Shown piece by piece: positions 52,802-61,898 of a DNA stretch of 64,000 nucleotides. Origin of the DNA: DSVZ01 sp964568145. GTDB lineage: Bacteria > Verrucomicrobiota > Verrucomicrobiia > Limisphaerales > J093. The stretch is from assembly GCA_964568145.1 (NCBI GenBank), contig CAZMOZ010000003.1, forward strand, positions 1 through 64,000, given 5' to 3'. The notes beneath the pieces are model-generated. The model saw only the letters and a list, made by a program, of their open reading frames with translations. It made no database searches and was not told the origin of the DNA. Both the position numbers and the translations under genes were made by a program. Positions within the stretch are counted from its first letter, which is position 1. Each line of letters opens with the position of its first letter.

Positions 52802-54628
52802 TCACGGCCGCCGCGGCGGTGACGGTTGGCCTGGCGAGGCTGTTGTAACTTCCGGTTCAATCCGTGCCGGCGGCCCGGGTTGAGCGGCTGGTTCGCCGGC
52901 CGCTGGTGCCGCCGCGGTCCTGGCCTCAGCAAGCGCCTTTTCGATTTCGCGTTTCAGGCGCTCCAAACCGGCGGCATCCGCCCCGCCGGCGGTGCGAAAC
53001 AGGATCTCCCCGCCCGGCGCGACGAGCAGCACGTTCACAACGCCGCGCTCGCAGCCCAGCGCGCGGCAGTGCGTGCCCTGCCAGTCGAGCATGACCGGAC
53101 GGGAAAACTGTTCGCGAAAAGCTCCGCGCATGCGGCCGCGCAGCAGGCCGGGCACCTTGCTGACGTCGGCAATGCCGGCCTGCAGGATCGAGTCCCCGAA
53201 CCGCTCCGCCAGCGGCCGCACCCAGCCCTCGACCTGGGCCGACCCCTTGCGGTCCGCGATGGTCAACACCGTGACCTTCTCGCGCGGGAAGTTGAGCTGG
53301 TGAACCCGCTCGAACTGGTCGGTGAGCGAGAAGCTGGCCACCCGAGATTGTGCCGCGCCGGCCGGCGGTGGTTCCGCGGCGACGGAATTGCCGGCCGCGC
53401 CGCCTGCAACTCCGGTTGCCCCGAGCGTCGCCGCCAGCACGAGCCCCAGGCCAGGCTGGGAAATTTTCAAGCGGGTGACCGGCGTCGCGCCGGTTTGCTC
53501 CGGTGCTCCGTAACGCCGGCCTTTCCAGACGGCGGGCCGGCCGCGGAGTTGCCGGCCGAGCGCCTGCCATTGAATGGCCAGCAACGCCAGCACACCGAGC
53601 GGATGCAACAGCGCGGAAACCAGCGACTGCCGGAACCGCCAGACTCCGACCAGCCGCGGCAGGTAAGCGCAGGCGAGCGCGGCCAGGCTGACCGTCAACG
53701 CGGTTGCGGACAGCCCCGGCGCGAACAAGAGCAGCAGCGGCAGCACCTGCCCGCCGGCCAGCAGCGCGGTCATCGGCACGATGGTTCCCGGCGCGGCCAG
53801 GCCTTCCGTGGCGTTTTTGCCCAGGCCGCGCCAGGTGCCGGCGTTCGAGCGGTACATGCGGCAGGTCGCCAGGTCCGTGGCGTCGAAAAGGTCGGTCATG
53901 AAGCCGGCGCGGCGAAACACCTTCGGCAGTTTCACGCCGTCGTGGAGCGTGGCGCGAATGCGGTCGTGTCCGCCGCAGGCGCGGTAAGCATCGGCCCGGG
54001 CGAGGAAGAGCTGACCGCAGCCGGCGCCAAACGCGCTCCAGCGAAACCAGCGCATCGCCGGCATGGGCAGGAAGCCCAGCAGCACGAAATGGATGAGCGG
54101 GATCAGCAGCCGTTCCGCAAACGTGCCCGTCTCCTGCCGCGGCACGCCGCTGGCCAGCGCCACTTGGCGCCGGACCATGAACGCGCGCATCCGCGCTAGC
54201 GCGTCCGGCGCGAGCCGCACGTCGGCATCCAGGAAGACCAGCAGCGGGTGCCGCGCACGTCGGGCAAGCTGCCAGCAGGCGTGCTGCTTGCCGCACCAGC
54301 CGGCGGGCAGCGCCGGCGCGGCTTCAAGCCGCACCCGCGCGTTGCGGCCGGCAAACTCAGCGACGATGGCGGCGGTGCGATCGGTCGAGCCGTCGTCCAG
54401 CACCACCACTTCAAACTCCGCGTCACGGCTGGCCAGCACCGCCGCGAGCGTGGCCCGGATGTTGGCCTCCTCGTTGCGCGCGGGGATGAGCACCGAAAGC
54501 GCGGGGTCGGCCGCAGTCGCCGCGGGGCCGGCCGGCGCGCGCCGGTAGATCAGCAGGTTGATCAGGAACAGCGCGCACGGCACCGCGGCGAGCGCCAGCG
54601 CTGTCCAGGCGAGGATTTCCAGGTTCAT
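52802..54628 (-). CDS. crtQ: Glycosyltransferase (CrtQ-like) fused to a thioredoxin-like domain
   Basis: A 608-residue chain. Part 1 (1-400) is a membrane GT2 enzyme like CrtQ of staphyloxanthin synthesis: one N-terminal helix, VLIPARNEEANIRATLAA, VVLDDGSTDRTAAIV, LVFLDADVRLAPDALARM, a Q/RxxRW-like part absent, then three C-terminal helices (LLAGGQVLPLLLLFA and following). Part 2 (about 430-580) has a thioredoxin/YtfJ-like fold: FSLTDQFERVHQLNFPREKV, TVLTIADRKGSAQVEGWV, PVMLDWQGTHCRALGCERG, and VNVLLVAPGGEILF. No CxxC is present at the usual place. A Pro-rich tail follows. It would glycosylate the carotenoid acid; the second part's role is unknown. It overlaps the acyltransferase gene by 4 bases. 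Confidence 0.78.
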   Translation of the reverse strand: MNLEILAWTALALAAVPCALFLINLLIYRRAPAGPAATAADPALSVLIPARNEEANIRATLAAVLASRDAEFEVVVLDDGSTDRTAAIVAEFAGRNARVRLEAAPALPAGWCGKQHACWQLARRARHPLLVFLDADVRLAPDALARMRAFMVRRQVALASGVPRQETGTFAERLLIPLIHFVLLGFLPMPAMRWFRWSAFGAGCGQLFLARADAYRACGGHDRIRATLHDGVKLPKVFRRAGFMTDLFDATDLATCRMYRSNAGTWRGLGKNATEGLAAPGTIVPMTALLAGGQVLPLLLLFAPGLSATALTVSLAALACAYLPRLVGVWRFRQSLVSALLHPLGVLALLAIQWQALGRQLRGRPAVWKGRRYGAPEQTGATPVTRLKISQPGLGLVLAATLGATGVAGGAAGNSVAAEPPPAGAAQSRVASFSLTDQFERVHQLNFPREKVTVLTIADRKGSAQVEGWVRPLAERFGDSILQAGIADVSKVPGLLRGRMRGAFREQFSRPVMLDWQGTHCRALGCERGVVNVLLVAPGGEILFRTAGGADAAGLERLKREIEKALAEARTAAAPAAGEPAAQPGPPARIEPEVTTASPGQPSPPRRP

Positions 54629-55482
54629 CGTCGGCCGTGTTCAGGATTGAAGGCGCGTCCGCGCAACCGGGCCAGCGCGCCGCGCCACAGATCGTAAACG
54701 CCGCCCACGCCGGCCGCGCCGCGCAGCAACGTCTGGAACTCGGCCGGATCGCGGCGACACGCGCCCGCGGCCAGGCGGTCCTGCGCGGCCTCAAGGGCGG
54801 CTTCGAGCCGGGCCGACCAGGTTTCCGGCGCGAGGCGGTTGCCGGGCGACGCCACGATGGGTTCACCGAAGCGCGCCAGCGCCTCGGGCGTGCGCTCCTC
54901 CCAGTGCGTGATTTCGAGGGCAAGCGGCAAGAACACGGCGTGATCGAGCCGCGCGGCCAGATGACCCAAACCCGGCTTGAAGCGCGCCGGCCGTTCGCGC
55001 ACGTCGCAGAACCGGCCCTGCGGCGTGAGCCACAGCACGCTGGCGGGCGCGGCCAGGATGGCTTCCGCGGTGCGCAGAAACCGCGCGGCGCCGCGCGCGG
55101 TGTTTTGCTCGACTCCGAAGAATCCCAGCCGGGCGAAGAAGCGGTAGCGCCGCAGCATCGCCTCATCCATCGGCGCATGGCTGCGCCGTCCCGCGAAGAA
55201 TTGCGCGCGCAGCAGCAGGCACAGCAACGGATCCCACCACGCGGCGTGGTTCAGATAGACGACCAGCGGCGTGCCGGCGGGTGGCAGGGCCGGGGGCCCG
55301 CCGTGCAGGCGCACCGCATGGAAATGCCGCGCCACGTACCAGCGCGCGTAAAGGGTGAACCAGCCCAGCACACGCTCCGACGACGGCGGCACGGCGGAGT
55401 TGGCCTTCGTCGCCGCGCGTCCGGCTCGTCGCGGGGAACCGGCGTTCGCATCCGACAACAGATCGGTGAACGCCGCGCGCAT
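54625..55482 (-). CDS. crtO: Acyltransferase (PlsC-like; CrtO-like in a C30 carotenoid cluster)
   Basis: A 285-residue acyltransferase with the NHAAWWDPL (H-x4-D) catalytic motif and the LTPQGRFCDVRERP motif that replaces EGTR. It lacks the large membrane domain of the better-known Staphylococcus CrtO, so the link to that enzyme rests on position and reaction type: in the staphyloxanthin pathway an acyltransferase adds a fatty acid to the glucosyl carotenoid. It could equally acylate a related lipid. It is in the same operon, with the glycosyltransferase start overlapping its stop. Confidence 0.7.
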   Translation of the reverse strand: MRAAFTDLLSDANAGSPRRAGRAATKANSAVPPSSERVLGWFTLYARWYVARHFHAVRLHGGPPALPPAGTPLVVYLNHAAWWDPLLCLLLRAQFFAGRRSHAPMDEAMLRRYRFFARLGFFGVEQNTARGAARFLRTAEAILAAPASVLWLTPQGRFCDVRERPARFKPGLGHLAARLDHAVFLPLALEITHWEERTPEALARFGEPIVASPGNRLAPETWSARLEAALEAAQDRLAAGACRRDPAEFQTLLRGAAGVGGVYDLWRGALARLRGRAFNPEHGRR

Positions 55483-55507
55483 GAGCTAGATTCGCCGTTA
55501 CCTGATC

Positions 55508-57088
55508 TCAAGCCGCCGGCGTCAGCGTCGGCCGCGACGAACTCCGGTCGGGCGGCGTGGGGCCGTTCGTCGCGCCCGTGAAATCGCGGTCCAGCGTGTC
55601 GGCGGCGATCCAGCCCGACATGAGCACCATCGGCATGCCCGGCCCCGGATGCGCCGCGCCGCCGGCCAGGTACAGGCCGCGCACGTCCGGGCTGCGGTTG
55701 CTGGGCTTGAACGCGCCGAAGAACCGGCCGTGGCTCGCCAGGCCGTAGATCGCGCCGTTGAGCACGTGGTACCGGTCGTTGATGCCCTGCGGGTTGAGGC
55801 TTGCCTCGAAAACGATCCGCCGCTCGAGGTCTTCCAGGCCGGCCACGCGCTTGAGCTTGTCGAGAATGACCCGCCGGTACTCCGGAAAGCGGGCCTTCCA
55901 GTCGTGGTGCGGCCGCAGATAAGGTGTGTGCACCAGCACGTACAAGGCTTCGCCACCCGGCGGCGCAACTTCCGGCTCGGTCCGCGCGGGCGCGCACAGG
56001 TAGGCGGTGGGATCGGGCGCGGGCTCGCCGCGACGGTAGATCGCCTCGAATTCCTCGTGCGGGTCGCGCGAGAACACGAAATTGTGATGCAGCAGGTGGT
56101 CGTAGCCCTCCTTCAGGCCGAGATACAGCACGACGCCCGAGCAGGCCGGCTCGTAGCGGCGCCGGCGCTCGAAGCGCGTCTGCGCCACGCCATCCAGCAG
56201 TTCCCGGTGGGTGCGCACCGAATCCGCGTTCGACACGAGGGCCGAAAGCTGGACCTCCTCGCCGGCGTCGGTCTCGACCCCGGTCACCGCGCCATGGCGC
56301 GTCAGGATGCGGCGCACGCCGGTGCCGGCGCGCAGGTCCACGCCCAGTTCGCCCGCAAGCCGGGCCAGCGCGCGCGGCACGGCGCCGGTGCCGCCCAGCG
56401 GGTACCACACGCCCTCCTGGCTTTGCATGTTGGCGATGCCGCAGAGCACGGCCGGCGAGGCGTCCGGCGCCGAGCCGACGTACTGCGTGTAATGATCGAG
56501 CATCTGGGCCACGCGCGGATCGCGGATGTGCGACCGCAACGTGCCGCCCACCGTGCCGCCCATGCGCATGGCGAGCACGTCCTTGAGCGTGCCAGGCTTG
56601 AAGGTCGCCCGGGCGTCGAACATGTCGCGCATCCCGCCGATCGAGCGCCAGAAAAAGTAGCGGTCCGAGATGTCATGCAGCTTCTGCGCGAGCCGCATGA
56701 AGCGCCGGTAGCCGTCGCCGCCGCCGTTGCCCGGGGCAAAGCGGTCAATGGCCCCGGCCATGGCCTCGACTTCGGCCAGCAGGTCCAGCGTCGAGCCGTC
56801 TTCGAAGAAGCAACGCCATTGCGGGTCCAGCCGCACCAGTTCGAGATGGCGTTCGAGCGGCTGCCCGGCCTCGTCGAAAATCCGCCGCAGGACCGACGGC
56901 AGGGTGAGGATGGTCGGGCCCATGTCGAAGCGGAAACCCTGTTCCTGCAAGACAGCCGCCTTGCCGCCGAGCCACAGGTTGCGTTCGAAGAGAACGACTT
57001 CGTGACCGCGCGCGGCCAGCGTGCACGCGGCCGCCAGGCCGCCCAGACCGCCGCCGAGGACGCCGAGGGGTGCTGAGTTGTTGTTCAT
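55508..57088 (-). CDS. crtP: Carotenoid desaturase/oxidase (CrtP/CrtNb-like)
   Basis: A 526-residue flavoprotein of the phytoene-desaturase family: FAD-binding GVLGGGLGGLAAACTLAARG, then LWLGGKAAV, GFRFDMGPTILTLPSVLRR and C-terminal GLYLAGGAAHPGPGMPMVL. It is about 30% similar by eye to the neighbouring crtN, consistent with the pair used in C30 pathways, where the second enzyme oxidises the terminal methyl to an aldehyde. Whether it is the desaturase or the oxidase cannot be settled here; its place after the ALDH gene fits the oxidase. Confidence 0.75.
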   Translation of the reverse strand: MNNNSAPLGVLGGGLGGLAAACTLAARGHEVVLFERNLWLGGKAAVLQEQGFRFDMGPTILTLPSVLRRIFDEAGQPLERHLELVRLDPQWRCFFEDGSTLDLLAEVEAMAGAIDRFAPGNGGGDGYRRFMRLAQKLHDISDRYFFWRSIGGMRDMFDARATFKPGTLKDVLAMRMGGTVGGTLRSHIRDPRVAQMLDHYTQYVGSAPDASPAVLCGIANMQSQEGVWYPLGGTGAVPRALARLAGELGVDLRAGTGVRRILTRHGAVTGVETDAGEEVQLSALVSNADSVRTHRELLDGVAQTRFERRRRYEPACSGVVLYLGLKEGYDHLLHHNFVFSRDPHEEFEAIYRRGEPAPDPTAYLCAPARTEPEVAPPGGEALYVLVHTPYLRPHHDWKARFPEYRRVILDKLKRVAGLEDLERRIVFEASLNPQGINDRYHVLNGAIYGLASHGRFFGAFKPSNRSPDVRGLYLAGGAAHPGPGMPMVLMSGWIAADTLDRDFTGATNGPTPPDRSSSRPTLTPAA

Positions 57089-57103
57089 GAGGAAGGCGAA
57101 AGG

Positions 57104-58666
57104 CTAAACGGGTTTGGCTCGATAAGGCGCGGCGGTTGGCCGGGTGGCATTGCCTGCGTTTGGGGCGGACCGACGCCGGCACAGGACGGCGCCGGCAAGG
57201 TCGCGCAAGGCCTGCCAGCGCGGCGCGAGTCCGCGACCGTGCGCCAGGCGCGCGTAGGCCGCGAAAAACGCGGCATCGCCGTCGCGGGCCGCGGCGTAAT
57301 GCGGCCGCCAGGCGCCGCGCCGCACCGAAACAACCTTCGGCGCGGTCATTTCCAGCAGACCTTCCCGACCCCGCGTCACGCCAAAGCCGCTGTGGCCGCG
57401 TCCGCCAAACGGCAGCCGCGGATCAGCCGTCGGCACGATGAGGTCATTGATGGTGACCACGCCGGCGTTCAGCCGGACGGCCAGTTGGCGCGCGGCGGCC
57501 TCGTCCCGCGAGAACACCGAGGCGCCCAGCGCGTAAGGCGAGTCATTCGCCAGCCGCACCGCCTCCGCGTCGTCGTGCGCGGCTACCAGCAGGGCGACCG
57601 GTCCAAACCAGGCCCGGCGCAGCAACGCCGATTGCGACGACACCGCGCACACAACGGGACCGCGAAAATGACCGTCGCGGGCGGTCTCGCCGCAAACCAA
57701 TCGCGCGTCCGTGCCCAGGCTGGCGGCGAGTCGAGCGCCGAAGTTACCCAGGCTGGAAACCGGAAATTCGACAGACCGGGCACAGGCCAGCGCGGCCTGG
57801 AGGCGACGGGTGAATTCGCCGACCAAGGCGGCGGAGACAACGAGGCGGCGGGGCGCGATGCACGTGGCGCCGTCGTTGAGCCGCAGTCCAAACGCAACCG
57901 CCCGCGCGGCCTGTTCCAGGTCCGCATCGGCGCGCACCACCGCGGCGTCCACGCCGGAAAGTTCCATGACGGCCGGGGTCAACCGGTCCGCGAGTCCGGC
58001 CAGCACCCGCCGGCCGGTTTCCGCCGAGCCGGTGAGCACCACCTTGTCCACGCCCGCCGCGATGGCCGCCTCGGCAAAGGCGGGCGATTCGCCCAGCAGC
58101 GCGCAAAGCGCCGGGTCGAGTCCGGACGCGATCAGGGCTTCGCGTAAAGCTTCCGCCGCAGCCATGCCGCCCGCGCCCGGCTTGAGAACCACGGCATTGC
58201 CCGCGACCAGGGCCTGGAGGACCTGCACGCCCGGCAGCAGAAGCGGGTAGTTTCCCGGGCCGATCACCAGAATGAGGCCAAGCGGCTCGCGGCGGATTTC
58301 CGCCACGGTGCCGGCAAGCCAGAAAGGACGGCCGGCGCGACCCAGTCTGCGCGGCGCCAGCGTCGCTGCCGCCTGGTGTTCCACAAAGCGGCAGGCCTCG
58401 AGCAGCGGCAGGACTTCGGCGCTCAGCACTTCGCACTCCACCCGGTTGCGACCGGCGGCCGACGCACGCGCAAAGGCTTCGGCGCGCGCGGCCACGATCT
58501 GGCGAAAGCGGCGCACCACTGCCAGGCGTTCGCCAATGGCCACGCTGTTCCAGCGCGCTTGCGCCAGACGCGCCCGCGCCAGGGCCGGTCCGGGCTTCTC
58601 CGCCGTGGGCGTTGCGTCGTGCCGGATTGGGCTGGCCGCCGTTCGCTCTGAAACGGTCGCGGGCAT
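57104..58666 (-). CDS. aldH: Aldehyde dehydrogenase of the carotenoid cluster (AldH)
   Basis: A 520-residue NAD(P)-dependent aldehyde dehydrogenase: GPGNYPLLLPGVQVLQALVA (cofactor side), KPGAGGM, VVLTGSAETGRRVLAGLA, catalytic Glu in MELSGVDAAV, and nucleophile Cys in NDGATCIAPRRLVV. It would oxidise the carotenoid aldehyde (4,4'-diaponeurosporenal type) to the acid. The ATG at 58666 is used; 2 bases separate it from the crtN stop and the open frame to 58765 is unlikely. The C-terminal ~60 residues are an extra extension. Confidence 0.8.
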   Translation of the reverse strand: MPATVSERTAASPIRHDATPTAEKPGPALARARLAQARWNSVAIGERLAVVRRFRQIVAARAEAFARASAAGRNRVECEVLSAEVLPLLEACRFVEHQAAATLAPRRLGRAGRPFWLAGTVAEIRREPLGLILVIGPGNYPLLLPGVQVLQALVAGNAVVLKPGAGGMAAAEALREALIASGLDPALCALLGESPAFAEAAIAAGVDKVVLTGSAETGRRVLAGLADRLTPAVMELSGVDAAVVRADADLEQAARAVAFGLRLNDGATCIAPRRLVVSAALVGEFTRRLQAALACARSVEFPVSSLGNFGARLAASLGTDARLVCGETARDGHFRGPVVCAVSSQSALLRRAWFGPVALLVAAHDDAEAVRLANDSPYALGASVFSRDEAAARQLAVRLNAGVVTINDLIVPTADPRLPFGGRGHSGFGVTRGREGLLEMTAPKVVSVRRGAWRPHYAAARDGDAAFFAAYARLAHGRGLAPRWQALRDLAGAVLCRRRSAPNAGNATRPTAAPYRAKPV

Positions 58667-58667
58667 C

Positions 58668-60260
58668 TCAGGGGTTATTCGAGCTTCCACCTCCAGGCGT
58701 TTGGACAAAGTTGTTGAACTCGGACGCCGCCGGCGATGCCGGTCGGCGCGGCGCGCAGGCGTCACCGGCGGTCCAGTGTGGCTTCAGCCCGAAATCCTCG
58801 AGCAGCAGCCGGCTGCTGATCAGCGCCGACTCAAAGATGACCGGCAGGCCGCTGCCCGGATGCGTGCCGCCGCCGACGAGGTACATGCCATCCACGTCCT
58901 CGAAGCGGTTGCGCGGGCGCAGGTGCAGCATCTGGTCGAGCGAATGCGCCAGGTTGAACGTGGCGCCGAGGTGAATCTCGTAGCGCGCGTCCCAGTCGGC
59001 CGGCGTGACGATGCGTTCGTAGCGGATGCGCGAGGCCACGTCGCGGAAGCCGGCTTCGGCAAGCTTGTCCAGCAGTCGCGCGCGGACGCGGGAACGTTCC
59101 TTCGCCCAGTCAATGTTCGGATGCTGGTGCGAAACCGGCATCAGCACGTACAGCGTGCTGTGGCCGGGTCGGGCCAGCGTGGGGTCGGTCACCGAGGCGT
59201 TCTGGACATAGAAAGACGGATCGTCGCTGAGGACGTGGCGCTCCTCGATGTCGGCCAGGTTGCGCTCGTAATCGCGCGCGATGTGGATGGTGTGGTGCGG
59301 CAGTTCGTACCGGCCTTCGAGGCCGAGGTACATCATGAACGTGGAGCAGGAAAACCGCTTGCGGGCGAGCCGGCGGTTGGTCCACCGCCGGCGCTGCGCG
59401 TCCGGCACCAGCTTGCGCATCGCGCGCGCGAAGTCGGCGTTCATGACCACGGCGTCGGCGCGCCGCGGGCCGCGGGCGGTGCGCACGCCCACCGCGCGGC
59501 GCCCGGCGAACAGGACTTCCTCGACGGGTTCGCCGAGGCGGATTTCGACGCCGAGTTGCCGGGCCACGCGCCCCATCGCGCGGGTGACGGCGCCGCAGCC
59601 GCCGATCGGGTGAAAGACGCCGAATTCGTACTCGAGGAAGGACAGGATCGAGAACAGGCTCGGACACCGGAACGGCGACATGCCGAGGTATTTCGACTGG
59701 AAACTGAAGGCCAGCCGGATGCGCCGATCGCTGAAAAAGCGCTTCAGGTACTGGTCCATGGAAAGGTGCGGATGCAGCATCGGCAGCACCTTGAGGAGCC
59801 GGGTGTTGAACAGGTCCTTCCAGGCCAGGTACGGGAGCTCCAGGCAGGGTTCCATGAGATGGAACTTGGTCCGGTTCTCAGCCAGAAAGCAGCGGAAGCC
59901 CGGCGCATCGGCCGGGCAGACGCGCGCGATCTGCTCCTCCATGCGCGCGAGGTCCGGCGTGGCGTCAATCTGCCCGCCGGCGCCGAACTGAATCCGGTAC
60001 TGCGGGTCCAGGCGCACCATCTCCACCTCGCGGGTCAGGCTCGTGCCGGCCGCGCGCAGGATGTCGTCCAGCACGCGCGGGTACAGGAAGAACGTCGGGC
60101 CGAGATCGAACTTGAAGCCGTCCGCCTCGATGGTCGAAGTGCGCCCGCCCAAGACCGGCAGGCGTTCGAGCACGGTCACGCGCTGGCCGGCGCTGGCGAG
60201 CAGGATGGCCGTGGCCAGACCGCCCGGGCCTGCGCCGATGATGATGATGTCTTTGCTCAT
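58668..60260 (-). CDS. crtN: Carotenoid desaturase (CrtN-like)
   Basis: A 530-residue phytoene/dehydrosqualene-desaturase-family flavoprotein: IIIIGAGPGGLATAILLASA, VLGGRTSTI, GFKFDLGPTFFLYPRVLDDI and C-terminal MYLVGGGTHPGSGLPVIFES. First gene of the five-gene minus-strand run crtN-aldH-crtP-crtO-crtQ. No crtM or hpnCDE gene is in the window, so the squalene-type precursor must be made elsewhere. The start (MSKDIIIIG) is the usual start of the family. Confidence 0.85.
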   Translation of the reverse strand: MSKDIIIIGAGPGGLATAILLASAGQRVTVLERLPVLGGRTSTIEADGFKFDLGPTFFLYPRVLDDILRAAGTSLTREVEMVRLDPQYRIQFGAGGQIDATPDLARMEEQIARVCPADAPGFRCFLAENRTKFHLMEPCLELPYLAWKDLFNTRLLKVLPMLHPHLSMDQYLKRFFSDRRIRLAFSFQSKYLGMSPFRCPSLFSILSFLEYEFGVFHPIGGCGAVTRAMGRVARQLGVEIRLGEPVEEVLFAGRRAVGVRTARGPRRADAVVMNADFARAMRKLVPDAQRRRWTNRRLARKRFSCSTFMMYLGLEGRYELPHHTIHIARDYERNLADIEERHVLSDDPSFYVQNASVTDPTLARPGHSTLYVLMPVSHQHPNIDWAKERSRVRARLLDKLAEAGFRDVASRIRYERIVTPADWDARYEIHLGATFNLAHSLDQMLHLRPRNRFEDVDGMYLVGGGTHPGSGLPVIFESALISSRLLLEDFGLKPHWTAGDACAPRRPASPAASEFNNFVQTPGGGSSNNP

Positions 60261-60650
60261 GAGTTCGGCCGTTGATCCACGATGCCGTAACGGAAGATGC
60301 TGTCACAGTATCCGGCGTCCGTCTAGTCGCCCCAGCCTGGACAAAGCCGTCAACCAACCAGCACGCGGGTGACGTGGCTCAACCGCCCGCGTCGTCCCCG
60401 CGTGCAAAGACAAAGAACCCACCTTGGGTTCGTTTGCCGGTGAAGGCCGTAGTCCGGGACAGTTGCGTCCGGCCGGATACCTCTGTTTCTTTGCGCACCT
60501 CGCGCGTGCGCTCCAGCGGCATTCTTGCCGCGGAAAAATCGTTTTAAAACCGACGGCGTGTCCGTGGAAGCAACACCGCGTGCGGTGTCCGCAACCAACG
60601 CAAATGGGTAGCGCCCCGACGCGCGGGGCCCGAAACTTCAGACGAGCCTG
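60261..60650. other. Intergenic region upstream of the carotenoid operon and after the sigma gene
   Basis: It separates crtN from the sigma factor, both on the minus strand, so the crt promoter must be within it. A short CTGTCACAG palindrome is at 60299-60307, and an AT-rich run CGTTTTAAAACC is at 60539-60550. No gene and no clear consensus promoter are seen; no strong terminator follows the sigma gene. Confidence 0.45.
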
Positions 60651-61631
60651 TCAGGCCGCGGCGGCGTAGGCGTCGCGGTTTTCGATCAGTTCGCGCAGAC
60701 GGGCCAGGGCTTCGTTCTGCAACTGGCGGATGCGCTCGCGAGTGAGGCCGAATTGCGCCCCGATTTCCTCGAGCGTCTTCTCGCCGCGCCCGTCCAGCCC
60801 GAACCGCAGGCGAATGATCTTCTTCTCGCGCGGGCCGAGCTTTTCCACCAGATGTCCGAGCATGCCGAGCAGCGTCTTCTCCTCGAGGTGCTCGTAAGGC
60901 GTGCGCGTGTTTTCGTCTTTGACCACCTCCGCCAGCGCGTTGCTGTCCTCATCACCCCCCAGCGGCGCGTCCAGCGAGGCCGGGCGCAACGCGGCGGTGC
61001 GGATTTCGTTCAGGCGGCTGGTCTTGACCCCCAACGCCTCGGCAAGCTCCTCCGGCTCGGGTTCGCGACCCAGCGTTTCGCGCATTTCGTTGGCCACGCG
61101 CTGGGCCTTGCTCAGCTTGTCAATCGCGTGAATCGGCAGGCGGATGGTCTTGGCTTGGTTGGCGATGCCCCGGCGGATGGACTGCTTGATCCACCATGAG
61201 GCGTAGGTGGACAACTTGCCGCCCTTGGCGGGATCAAAGCGCTCCACCGCCTTCATGAGGCCCATGTTGCCTTCGTTGATGAGGTCCAGCAGCGGCAGGC
61301 CGAAACCTTCGTATTCGCGCGCGATCTTGACCACCAGGCGGAGATTGGCGCGGATCATGTGCTCACGCGCGGCCTCGTCGCCGACATGGATGCGGGCGGC
61401 CAGGGCGTTTTCCTCCTCGATGGTCAGCAACGGCACTTCCGCCACCTCGCGCATGTAAAGGCTCAAGGCGCCGTCCACGCCGTAACTGGGCCGCGAGTCA
61501 TGCTCGGTGGTCGCGGTGGGGAGTCTGACCGGCACGGCACCGGGAGTCGGAACCACCGGTGGGCTTGATTTGGCAGCCGGAACCGGCTTGCGGATGCCCT
61601 TGATGAACGGGGTCTTGGCCTTTGTTTTCAT
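60651..61631 (-). CDS. RNA polymerase sigma factor, group 1/2 (RpoD/SigA family)
   Basis: A 326-residue sigma-70: region 1.2 (SLYMREVAEVPLLT), region 2 with NLRLVVKIAREYEGFGLPLL and LSTYASWWIKQSIRRGI, region 3, and region 4 (LEEIGAQFGLTRERIRQLQ, the -35-recognising helix). It lacks the long region 1.1, so it is either a compact primary sigma or a group 2 factor. The ATG at 61631 (MKTKAKTPFIKGIRKP) is chosen; the TTG-start form at 61667 is unlikely. It lies between the crt operon and the divergent MerR regulator. Confidence 0.9.
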   Translation of the reverse strand: MKTKAKTPFIKGIRKPVPAAKSSPPVVPTPGAVPVRLPTATTEHDSRPSYGVDGALSLYMREVAEVPLLTIEEENALAARIHVGDEAAREHMIRANLRLVVKIAREYEGFGLPLLDLINEGNMGLMKAVERFDPAKGGKLSTYASWWIKQSIRRGIANQAKTIRLPIHAIDKLSKAQRVANEMRETLGREPEPEELAEALGVKTSRLNEIRTAALRPASLDAPLGGDEDSNALAEVVKDENTRTPYEHLEEKTLLGMLGHLVEKLGPREKKIIRLRFGLDGRGEKTLEEIGAQFGLTRERIRQLQNEALARLRELIENRDAYAAAA

Positions 61632-61653
61632 ATCGTTGCTCGGTGTGTTCCGA

Positions 61654-61732
61654 TTCAAACTGTTCAAGATTTGTCTTGTTTGACCAAAATTGTCAATCGT
61701 TTGTTCAAAAAAAGTATAGTCGTTTGAACATT
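61654..61732. promoter_or_regulatory. AT-rich divergent promoter/operator region with TTGNC-type repeats
   Basis: In an otherwise GC-rich window this stretch is AT-rich. TTG-containing repeats occur at 61671 (TTGTC), 61680 (TTGAC), 61690 (TTGTCAATCGT), 61701 (TTGTTCAAAAA) and 61723 (TTGAAC), spaced about 9, 10, 11 and 22 bases, so they are on one DNA face. A possible sigma promoter for the regulator gene is TTGTCA at 61690 with TATAGT at 61715, spacer 19. On the minus strand TTGACA is at 61696-61691. They may be tandem sites for the MerR/CarH-like regulator. Confidence 0.5.
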
Positions 61733-61898
61733 ACGGCGGAGGTGGCCAATGTAGCGGATTTCCTTGAAAAACAGGGCTTATTTGCCACGTGTGTTCGCAT
61801 CAAAACCGTTTTTGGTCCGGGAAAACTCCGCACCGGAACGATCGTTGGCGGTTAACCCGCCGAGTTTGCGCGTGTCTAGCTGTCGTCTATTCTTCAGC

